Below, piece after piece: positions 41,376-47,699 of a DNA stretch of 47,699 nt. The DNA is taken from assembly GCA_903842505.1 (NCBI GenBank), contig CAIMMI010000140.1:1-47699 (forward strand), read 5' to 3'. The translations under genes and the position numbers were made by a program. Source of the stretch: an uncultured Verrucomicrobiota bacterium (lineage in GTDB: Bacteria; Verrucomicrobiota; Verrucomicrobiia; Limisphaerales; UBA9464). Position 1 is the stretch's first letter; each line of letters starts with the position of its first letter. A model generated the notes under the pieces. The model searched no databases, was not told where the DNA came from, and saw nothing but the letters and a program-made list of their open reading frames with translations.

Positions 41376-42536
41376 TCAGCTGCGTGCAACCTGGGCCTTC
41401 AGCACCGCGAGGATCCCGTCCATCTGGGTCCGCAGGCTGTGCCGACTGCGGAACGCCTGCTCCGCCGCCGGGTCCGGTGCAACCGTCGCCCACGAGTCGA
41501 GATCAGCCATCGCCTCGCTCAATTCCTGCACCGCCTTCCCGCTCCCGGACTCGACGTCCACCGTCCGCACCGGACGATAGCCTTCGACGATTTCCGGGAT
41601 GCCGCCCAACCGGCTGACCAGGAGCGACCGACCGAAAGCCCTCGCCTCCAGGACCGCCCCCGGCAACGGATCCGGCCAAGCCGACGGCGCCACGACCACC
41701 TGATGCCGCGCGTAAACCTCCTCCATGCCACTCGGCGGCACCGGCGGGAGCAATTGGAGTCCCGGCAGGCTGGTCGCCACGGCTCGCGCTTCTCCGGCCA
41801 TCGGCCCGTCCAGCGAGGCAATCGAAAGCGGCGGTCGGTTCGGGCAGCGACGCCAGGCTTCCAGGACCAGGTCGAACCCTTTCTCCCGGCTCAACCGTCC
41901 AACGAACAGCAGTCCCTCTCCACGCCCATGCGGTCGGGTCGGCTCCGGCGCACTGTTGTAGACCACGGTCGACGGCGGTCCCGGAGCAAATCCCTCGAGG
42001 CGCCTCAGTGTGTCCCGTGACGCCGCAATGCGATGACGGGCATGGCGGACGGCATCGCGGATGACCGCGTTGGCCCGCGCCGTCAGCACCCGGAGCAGAG
42101 GATCCCCCACTCCTCCCTGCACGGGACTCAACCGCGGCAGGGGTTCGTAGACAAACGAGACCAGCGGAAGCCCCAGAGCGCGCGCCAACCGGACGCCCAC
42201 CCCGGCACTGACCGTGTCGTGGACGACCACCAGGTTGTATTTCACTCCCTCGATCGCGCGCAGGATCTGCCGGACCGCCGAGGCATCGATGCCCAACGAC
42301 CCGGCATAGATGGCAAACTGTTTTCCCCGCAACGACCCAGCCCTCAACCCGAACGGCAGCCGCCATTCAACGCTCCGGTTCACCTGGACCGGATCCGGCC
42401 CGCCCAGAACCGCCGTATCCACCCGCCATCCCGCTTCCCCCAGACCCTCGACCACCTTCCGGGCAATGATCTCTGCTCCCCCAACGACATGATGGAGGTA
42501 ATGGCAGACAAAAAGGACACGAGGCTCAGCAGACAT
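41376..42536 (-). CDS. Family-4 glycosyltransferase
   Basis: A 386-residue GT-B fold enzyme. The N-terminal domain begins RVLFVCHYLHHVVGGAEIIA, the acceptor-side motif with the GGAE loop. The C-terminal domain has LLFVGRLSREKGFDLVLEAW and EVYARHQVVVAPSAWPDPLP, then AVLEARAFGRSLLVSRLGG, the nucleotide-sugar binding E-x7-E-type region of GT4. It probably transfers a sugar to a lipid or polysaccharide carrier. It is divergent from the YfhO-like gene; the 206-bp gap between them carries a family-C element. Donor and acceptor are unknown. Confidence 0.9.
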   Translation of the reverse strand: MSAEPRVLFVCHYLHHVVGGAEIIARKVVEGLGEAGWRVDTAVLGGPDPVQVNRSVEWRLPFGLRAGSLRGKQFAIYAGSLGIDASAVRQILRAIEGVKYNLVVVHDTVSAGVGVRLARALGLPLVSFVYEPLPRLSPVQGGVGDPLLRVLTARANAVIRDAVRHARHRIAASRDTLRRLEGFAPGPPSTVVYNSAPEPTRPHGRGEGLLFVGRLSREKGFDLVLEAWRRCPNRPPLSIASLDGPMAGEARAVATSLPGLQLLPPVPPSGMEEVYARHQVVVAPSAWPDPLPGAVLEARAFGRSLLVSRLGGIPEIVEGYRPVRTVDVESGSGKAVQELSEAMADLDSWATVAPDPAAEQAFRSRHSLRTQMDGILAVLKAQVARS

Positions 42537-42633
42537 CGGACAGCCGTGTTCCTCTCACAGTCGACTCCGGATTCCAACAAGTACGACAGAAGCCGACCGA
42601 TGTGGTGCGCATCTTGACACTGCCGCCGAAACG

Positions 42634-42716
42634 GGTGGGGCGAGACCTCCGTCGAGCCGTTGCAGAGATCGAAGTTTTCAGTTTCAAGTTTGAAGCGGGA
42701 GCCGGGCTTGAACCCG
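42634..42716. repeat. Family-C repeat in a divergent promoter region
   Basis: Left end GGTGGGGCGAGACCTCCGTC, then GAGCCG and a core with 42 bases identical to 9828-9869. The right end is missing. The upstream flank GCATCTTGACACTGCC (42608-42623) repeats that of the 11594 copy. It lies between the GT4 and YfhO-like starts, where both promoters must be. Confidence 0.75.
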
Positions 42717-42742
42717 ACAACCCGCTGGAACAATCCGCGGGG

Positions 42743-45391
42743 ATGTCGCAGCCTCCTCCGGAAATCATGAACCGGATCCTCGCATCCCTGCGGCCCTTCC
42801 TTATCGCCCTCGGGCTGATCGCGCTCCCGCTGCTGATCCTGTTTCGCGGCGGATTCTCGCCCGCGAAGATCCTGTTCGCGAACGACACGCCCTTCGGGCT
42901 GCTGAACGCCCAGGCCAGCACTGCCACCGAAACCTTCACGGGTCACTGGCGGGATCTCAACTGGGTCGGCAAGCAGGAGATTGACGCTTTCGTCGGCCCC
43001 ACCCAGGCCGCCTTCTTCGGCCTCGGGTCGCCGACCACCTTCGCCAAGTGGCATGCGCTGGTCGCGCTGTTGTTCCTCGGGTTGTCGGCCTGGTTCTACT
43101 GCCGGCGGTCTGGCTTTCACCCGGCCGTGGGCGTCATCACGGGCGTCGCCGCCGCACTGAACTCCAACGCCTTCTCCTACGCCTGTTGGGGCCTGTCCCC
43201 GAAGTGCTACGCCTTCGGTTTCGTGCTCCTTGCCCTCGGAGCCCTCCAACCCGGCCCCGGCGGCTGGCGGCAGTGGGTTCGGGTCGTCCTCGCCGGATTT
43301 GCCGTGGGCCTGAACGTCACCGAAGGCGCGGACGTCGGCGCCATCCTCAGTCTCTACGTCGCCGCCTCCGTTGTCTGGGAAACCCTCGCACGGCCTGGCC
43401 GCAAGCCCGCCGACCTCACCAGCGGCATCGCCCAACTCGCCGTCGTCGCCATGACGGCCGCCTGGATCGGCGCCCAAAGCGTCCAGTCCCTGACCGGGTT
43501 CGCGATCAAGGATGTCCAGGGAATGGACAAGAAGAGCGAGTCGAGCGCCGAGCGATGGGACTACATCACCGGCTGGAGCTTCCCGAAGCTCGAGACCCTC
43601 CGTCTCGCCGTGCCCGGGCTCCTGGGATACCGGATGGATACCCCCGACGGCGGTGCGTACTGGGGCAACGTCGGGGCCGACGGCACGCCGCAGGCGCGGT
43701 TCTCCGGTTCGGGTGAGTATGTGGGAATCCTCGTCCTGCTGATCGCTGGATGGGGCGTCGCCCGGTCGCTCTCCAAGGCTTCCGGATCGCCGTACTCCGA
43801 GGCCGAGCGGCGCCGGATCTGGTTCTGGACCGGAGCTGCCTTCCTCTCCCTGCTCCTCGCCTACGGCCGATTCTTCCCGCTGTTCAAGATCGTCTTCGCC
43901 CTGCCCTTCCTCTCGACGATCCGGATTCCGATGAAGTACCTGCACGCGCTCCACATCAGCGTGCTCGTGCTCTTCGCCCACGGACTCGAGGGTCTCGCCC
44001 GGGCCTACCTCAGCCAGGCCAGCCAAGGCTTCCAATCCACCGGAATGATCGGCCAACTCCAACTCGGGTGGGCCAGGGCAACCGGCTTCGATGCCCTGTG
44101 GAAGAAGCTCGCCGTGGGCATCGCCGTTGCCGCCGGCGGAAGCGCCCTCCTCTACTCGGTCTCCGGTTCCGCCATCCTCGCCAACATCAACGCCGCCGGG
44201 TTCAAGGGCGACGAGGCCAAGGCCGTCCTCCGCTTCAGCCTCGCCGAAGTCTGGACCGCCGTCGCCTTCCTGGGTGCCGGCCTGTTCATCCTGCTCCTGA
44301 TCGCCTCCCGCGGATTCCAGCAGGCCTCCCGCGCTTTCTGGATCCTCGGCTTGCTGGTGGCCGTCGACCTCTTCCGCGCGGACCTTCCCTGGGTCCAGTT
44401 CTACGACAAGGACTGGAAGTACCAGACCAACCCCGTCATCGAACGCCTCCAGGCCGGCACCGCGGACCACTCGCGCGTCACCGCCCGGATCTACCCGATC
44501 GGCCGGGACATGCTTTCGGCCCGCGAGGACAATTACCTGCCCGCTGTACACAACCTCTGGATCGAACATCACTTCCAGTTCTATCGCATTCCCACGCTCG
44601 ACATCATCCAGATGCCGCGCACCCCGGTCCTCGACGGCGCCTACCTCAAGGCCTTCGCTGGCTCCGGTGGCCTCGACCCGAAGCGCATCGGTCGCCTCTG
44701 GCAGTTGACGTCCACCCGGTACGTCCTCGGCGCCCTGCCAGTGGGGCCCCAACTGACCGAAGCGTTCGCTCCCGCAGGAACGCGATTCAACCCGGTGCTC
44801 TCCTTCAGCCTGCAACCCAAGCCCGGCATCACGGAGAAGGAGTTCAACCGCCCCGAAAGCCATACCGCCGCCGTCTCCACGAACGGCCCCTACGCGATCT
44901 TCGAATTCACCGGTGCCCTGCCCCGCGCCACCGTGCTCTCGCGCTGGACGGTCGAAACGAACAACGACAAGGCCCTCGAACAGATCGTCGACCCGATCTT
45001 CGATCCCACCCGCGAAGTGGTCCTGTCGGAGGCCCCCACCGGCCTCACCGCCGCTTCCGAATCCCCCCGAGGCGAGGCCACGATCACCGTGTTCAAGCCC
45101 CGGCAGATCACCGTCCAGGCCAAGGCTCCCCAGGCCGGCATCCTCCTCCTCAACGATCGCTGGCACGAACACTGGCACGCCACGGTCGACGGCAAACCCG
45201 CCCCGCTCCTCCGCGCCAACTTCCTCATGCGCGGCGTCGCTCTTCCCGCCGGCGAACACACGGTCGAGTTCCGGTTCGACCCTCCCCACGGCGCCCTTTC
45301 CGTCACATTGTCCGCCGTCGGGGTCGGCGCCGTCCTCCTGCTGGCACTCGCGTTCGTCGCGCCCAAGCCTGCCGCACCCAAGACTCCCTGA
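42743..45391 (+). CDS. YfhO-like polytopic membrane protein
   Basis: An 882-residue membrane protein with about ten hydrophobic helices: RPFLIALGLIALPLLILF near the N-terminus, and others through about residue 560. A large soluble C-terminal part (about 580-850) precedes a last helix (LLLALAF). The C-terminal motif of YfhO-family proteins is present: RWHEHWHATVDGKPAPLLRA followed by GVALPAGEHTVEFRF. In Gram-positives YfhO is needed for glycosylation of teichoic acids; the fold relates to GT-C-type transferases. With the GT4 gene and methyltransferase it suggests a surface glycan pathway. ATG 42743 or 42767 are both possible. The upstream in-frame extension is repeat sequence. Confidence 0.82.
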   Translation: MSQPPPEIMNRILASLRPFLIALGLIALPLLILFRGGFSPAKILFANDTPFGLLNAQASTATETFTGHWRDLNWVGKQEIDAFVGPTQAAFFGLGSPTTFAKWHALVALLFLGLSAWFYCRRSGFHPAVGVITGVAAALNSNAFSYACWGLSPKCYAFGFVLLALGALQPGPGGWRQWVRVVLAGFAVGLNVTEGADVGAILSLYVAASVVWETLARPGRKPADLTSGIAQLAVVAMTAAWIGAQSVQSLTGFAIKDVQGMDKKSESSAERWDYITGWSFPKLETLRLAVPGLLGYRMDTPDGGAYWGNVGADGTPQARFSGSGEYVGILVLLIAGWGVARSLSKASGSPYSEAERRRIWFWTGAAFLSLLLAYGRFFPLFKIVFALPFLSTIRIPMKYLHALHISVLVLFAHGLEGLARAYLSQASQGFQSTGMIGQLQLGWARATGFDALWKKLAVGIAVAAGGSALLYSVSGSAILANINAAGFKGDEAKAVLRFSLAEVWTAVAFLGAGLFILLLIASRGFQQASRAFWILGLLVAVDLFRADLPWVQFYDKDWKYQTNPVIERLQAGTADHSRVTARIYPIGRDMLSAREDNYLPAVHNLWIEHHFQFYRIPTLDIIQMPRTPVLDGAYLKAFAGSGGLDPKRIGRLWQLTSTRYVLGALPVGPQLTEAFAPAGTRFNPVLSFSLQPKPGITEKEFNRPESHTAAVSTNGPYAIFEFTGALPRATVLSRWTVETNNDKALEQIVDPIFDPTREVVLSEAPTGLTAASESPRGEATITVFKPRQITVQAKAPQAGILLLNDRWHEHWHATVDGKPAPLLRANFLMRGVALPAGEHTVEFRFDPPHGALSVTLSAVGVGAVLLLALAFVAPKPAAPKTP

Positions 45392-45407
45392 CCGGTCCGA
45401 CGCCCCC

Positions 45408-46184
45408 ATGACTCCCAGGTCTCCCAGCCACCTCGACCACGTCCGCAACGACGACGCCTACGCCGACATCCTCGCCGGCTGGGACGCCGCCTTCTACGCG
45501 AAGTTCACCGACACGCTCCGCCCGCAGCGCCCTGGTGGCCGGTTGCTCGACATCGGATGCGGCGTCGGTCAGGTGGTTGCAACGCTCACCCGCGAAGGCT
45601 TCGAAGCCCACGGCGTCGATGTCGCCGCTCCCAACATCGATCGAACCCGCACCTTCACCGACCGCTGCCTCCTCTACGACGGCGGGCACCTTCCCTATCC
45701 GGACAACCACTTCGACACCGTCGGCGCCCTCAACGTCGTCGAGCACGTCGAGGATCCCGAGGACTTCATCCGCGAGGCCGTCCGCGTCTGTCGTCCCGGT
45801 GGACGGATCGCCCTCAGCAGCCCGAACTTCCTCCGCTTCCTCGGATTCCGCGACTACCATCCCCGGATGCGCGGCATCGGCAACAAGTGGCGCAACCTGC
45901 ACGCCCTCCTCGAACGCCGCCGCCGCATGCGCACCGAACCCGATCAGGTGCGCTTCGAACGGATGACACCCATCATCAAGGAACCGTTCACCCCCGACGA
46001 CGACGCCATCGTCTGCACCAACTCGCTCGACATCGCCTTCTTCCTCCGTCGCTACGGGAGCACCGTTGAGCGGATCGAGTGCACCGACCGCTACGTGCCC
46101 GCGCCATTGCAGTGGCTGTTCAATGCCACGCCCCTGAAGTTCGGCCTCTTCAACGCCTTCGTCGTGGCCCGCAAGGGCAACTGA
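45408..46184 (+). CDS. Class-I SAM-dependent methyltransferase
   Basis: A 258-residue enzyme with the SAM-binding motif I LLDIGCGVGQVVATL (about 47-61), motif II Asp in AHGVDVA, GGHLPYPDNHFDTV (motif IV-like) and NVVEHVEDPEDFI. The C-terminal half (MRGIGNKWRNLHALLERRRR) is specific and probably holds the acceptor site. It begins 16 nt after the YfhO-like gene on the same strand, so the two are probably cotranscribed. A small-molecule, glycan or lipid acceptor is likely, but the substrate is unknown. Confidence 0.9.
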   Translation: MTPRSPSHLDHVRNDDAYADILAGWDAAFYAKFTDTLRPQRPGGRLLDIGCGVGQVVATLTREGFEAHGVDVAAPNIDRTRTFTDRCLLYDGGHLPYPDNHFDTVGALNVVEHVEDPEDFIREAVRVCRPGGRIALSSPNFLRFLGFRDYHPRMRGIGNKWRNLHALLERRRRMRTEPDQVRFERMTPIIKEPFTPDDDAIVCTNSLDIAFFLRRYGSTVERIECTDRYVPAPLQWLFNATPLKFGLFNAFVVARKGN

Positions 46185-46476
46185 ACTGCGGTAGCCGCCG
46201 ACGTGAGGAGGCGGGATCAATCCTGGCATCTGGAATCTGGCGACTGGCAACTCCCACAGGTCCCGCCTCCTGACGTCGTCGGCTACCGTGCGCTTCGTAG
46301 CAGACGAGGTAACGAGGCTGTGTTCTGGGGAGCGCTCGCCCACCTATGCCCGGCCATTTACATCCGGATGTCGCATATGCGACATGCCATTGTAAACGGC
46401 TCCCACCGCCACCTTCTCCGCCCTCGCTGCGCCTCCGGGTGAACCCCTTTCCCGGCTCCGCAGGCGCGGGAGTTGC
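46185..46476. repeat. Repeat stack with families A, B and D
   Basis: A 292-bp gap between convergent genes. It holds a REP doublet (46191-46215 and its inverse 46262-46287), a third GTAG unit (46297-46320), a family-A palindrome (46355-46396) and a family-D fragment (about 46405-46445). The doublet spacer has CTGGCGACTGGCAACTCCC words shared with 31040-31095. No gene. Confidence 0.75.
46355..46396. repeat. Family-A palindromic element (copy 4)
   Basis: The best preserved copy. Left arm CATTTACATCCGGATGTCGC, centre CATATG (46374-46379), right arm GCGACATGCCATTGTAAAC. The outer parts (TTTACA and TGTAAA) and inner parts (ATGTCGCAT and its complement) pair; only about five central bases in each arm do not. 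Confidence 0.8.
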
Positions 46477-47373
46477 TCAGATCGCCGCGCGCATCTCGCG
46501 CAGGAGCGCGGGGACCTTGATGTACGGATCCTCGGGCATCTCATACTCGAGGACGAACCAGCCCTGGTAACCTGCGTCCTTCAGGATCTTCACGACCCTC
46601 GGCAGATCCGTCGGCACCGCTTCCTTGGATCCCTTCGGCCGCATCAGGCCCTTGTACTGCACGTTCACGGTGTACGGCGCGCACTTCACGAAGTCCCCGT
46701 ACGGATCCGCCGTGTTGAAGTTGCCGATGTCGAGGTTGATGCCGACCCAGGGATTCTTCACCGACCGCACGATCTCGAGGAGGTCATCCGCCTCCGCGAC
46801 GATCCCGCCGTGGTTCTCCACGCCGAGGAAGATCCCGTGCTTCCCGGCCAATTCCCCCATCTCCTCCAACGCCTCGATCGTGTGGCGCTTGGCGTCGGCC
46901 TTCGACACGCCCTTCGTCGAACCCGCGAACACCCGGATGTGCGGCGCGCCCAGCACGGCCGCCCGCGCGATCCATTGGCGGGTAAGGGCCAGTTCCTTGT
47001 CCCGATCCGGACCCGCCGGATGCGTGAAGTTGTTCCCGATCGCTGAACCGCTCACGCTCACGCCCCGCAGGAAGGCGTGGCGCTGGACCCGACGCAGGTA
47101 TTCGTCAGTGGCCGGATCCTCGAAGTAGTAGCTGGTCAGTTCCGCACCGTCGCAGCCGTTCTCCACGCAGAAATCGAGGAAGCGCAACATGTCCATCTTC
47201 GCCGGGCTGCCGTCCTTGCCCTTCACGAAATCATCCCGGAACGAATAGGCCGCCAGCGACAACCGGAGCCGGGGCGGACCCTTGTGCACGATGGGCTCCA
47301 CCGCAGACAAGGCCACGGGCAGAACGGCAGCAGCGCCAAGGAACGCTCGACGCGAGACCAGACGGGGATTCAT
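46477..47373 (-). CDS. Tat-exported xylose isomerase-like TIM-barrel protein
   Basis: A 298-residue protein of the sugar-phosphate isomerase/epimerase superfamily (AP endonuclease 2 fold). The N-terminus RLVSRRAFLGAAAVLPVALS is a Tat signal. The barrel has LSLAAYSFRDDF, FLDFCVENGCDGAELTSYYF, HIRVFAGSTKG, IFLGVENHGG (metal-ligand Glu and His), VGINLDIGNFN and a final GWFVLEYEMPEDP. Acidic and His ligands for a divalent metal are therefore retained. Such exported proteins are abundant in PVC bacteria and take part in sugar catabolism; the substrate is unknown. I chose ATG 47373; an upstream extension runs through repeats. Confidence 0.9.
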   Translation of the reverse strand: MNPRLVSRRAFLGAAAVLPVALSAVEPIVHKGPPRLRLSLAAYSFRDDFVKGKDGSPAKMDMLRFLDFCVENGCDGAELTSYYFEDPATDEYLRRVQRHAFLRGVSVSGSAIGNNFTHPAGPDRDKELALTRQWIARAAVLGAPHIRVFAGSTKGVSKADAKRHTIEALEEMGELAGKHGIFLGVENHGGIVAEADDLLEIVRSVKNPWVGINLDIGNFNTADPYGDFVKCAPYTVNVQYKGLMRPKGSKEAVPTDLPRVVKILKDAGYQGWFVLEYEMPEDPYIKVPALLREMRAAI

Positions 47374-47458
47374 CGCGCCAAACCCTATCCGGCACCCGCT
47401 GCCAGTCGACCCAGAAACCGCGGGCCCGAGGAGAGTCCCCAGGCTCCAGTCCGCCTCC

Positions 47459-47699
47459 GTAGCCGACGAGGTCACGAGGCGGGACTTCTCGCCCTCCTTC
47501 AAACCTGAATCTGAAGATTTCAACCTCCCCTACCCCCGCCTCCTCACGTCGTCGGCTACCCACTTCCGTAGCCGACGAGGTCACGAGGCGGAGGCGGGAC
47601 TCCTCGCCCTCCTTCAAACCTGAATCTGAAGATTTCAACCTCCCCCACCCCGCCTCCTCACGTCGTCGCCTACCCCGCTTCCGTAGCGGGACCCCGCCC
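47459..47699. repeat. Tandem 109-bp REP doublets at the right edge
   Basis: A unit starts with GTAGCCGACGAGGTCACGAG at 47459, passes through CTTCAAACCTGAATCTGAAG, ends with the inverse REP CCTCCTCACGTCGTCGGCTA (about 47540-47559) and repeats from 47568. The second copy has a 6-base insertion near 47590 and a few changes. A third GTAG begins at 47683 and runs toward the window edge. No gene in 47374-47699. Confidence 0.8.

Noticed and set aside
42380-45448. A 1022-residue minus-strand open frame
   Set aside because: Antisense shadow of the YfhO-like gene; Gly/Glu/Asp-rich with no hydrophobic pattern or domain.
46435-46476. Repeats as a CRISPR array
   Set aside because: The dispersed repeats are palindromic or paired but not regularly spaced with unique spacers, and no cas genes are present.

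Overview
This is a gene-dense, high-GC bacterial chromosome segment that looks like it comes from Verrucomicrobia or a close PVC-superphylum relative. The signs are a PEP-CTERM protein, a PVC-type beta-propeller 'dehydrogenase-like' secreted protein, a planctomycete/verrucomicrobial small cytochrome c, very large secreted proteins built from RCC1-like, Ig-like and Calx-beta modules ending in an 'xxWTxxxxx...FFRL' tail, and ExbB/ExbD of the divergent type seen in that group. This taxonomic call is an inference from protein style; no rRNA gene is present. I see no tRNA, rRNA, CRISPR array, phage, transposase or integrase.

Layout. 0.25-2.35 kb (minus): a tightly overlapping exbB-exbD-tonB-like-zinc ribbon operon, divergent from a LytS-type sensor kinase (2.4-3.5 kb, plus). 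3.8-5.1 kb: hemL. 5.2-9.1 kb (minus): a membrane protein, a short-form adenylate kinase, fmt and a HAD-Nudix fusion. 9.3-9.8 kb: a DciA/DUF721 protein. 10.0-11.5 kb (minus): purF. 11.8-13.2 kb: a membrane-anchored protein with a pseudopilin-like tail. 13.2-15.9 kb (minus): a VTC polyphosphate polymerase domain protein, a DUF4956 membrane protein and a HlyD-like adaptor. 16.3-20.8 kb (plus): cytochrome c, argJ, argB, rnhA and an arginyltransferase-like protein. 21.0-21.8 kb (minus): a coiled-coil zinc-ribbon protein. 21.9-28.2 kb (plus): an HtrA protease, a secreted beta-propeller protein, an S41-like protein without the catalytic serine, and a PEP-CTERM protein. 28.5-31.0 kb: a GMC oxidoreductase with its small Tat-type subunit. 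31.7-39.7 kb: two giant secreted proteins. 39.8-41.3 kb (minus): a Ppx/GppA phosphatase split into two overlapping genes. 41.4-46.2 kb: a GT4 glycosyltransferase divergent from a YfhO-like membrane protein plus methyltransferase. 46.5-47.4 kb (minus): a Tat-exported xylose-isomerase-like protein.

How the genes may work together. The clearest themes are polyphosphate (a VTC-domain gene at 15 kb and a split exopolyphosphatase/GppA-like pair at 40-41 kb), arginine synthesis (argJ-argB), export and envelope functions (ExbBD, HtrA, the giant secreted proteins, PEP-CTERM, YfhO/GT4) and periplasmic sugar or alcohol oxidation (GMC oxidoreductase with subunit 3).

The most unusual part of the window is between the genes. 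At least four families of short dispersed repeats fill nearly every gap: (A) a 40-44 bp near-palindrome centred on CATATG; (B) REP-like units beginning GTAG and often arranged head-to-head, ending in a 109-bp tandem duplication at the right edge; (C) a 85-140 bp MITE-like element with GGTGGGGCGAG terminal inverted repeats and an AT-richer core; (D) a 'CTCCGCGTCTCTGCGCCTC' type element. Some overlap gene ends and even supply stop codons. Several proteins also lack residues normally essential in their families: the ExbB/ExbD proton-path acids, the S41 serine, the arginyltransferase cysteines and the HAD acid/base aspartate.
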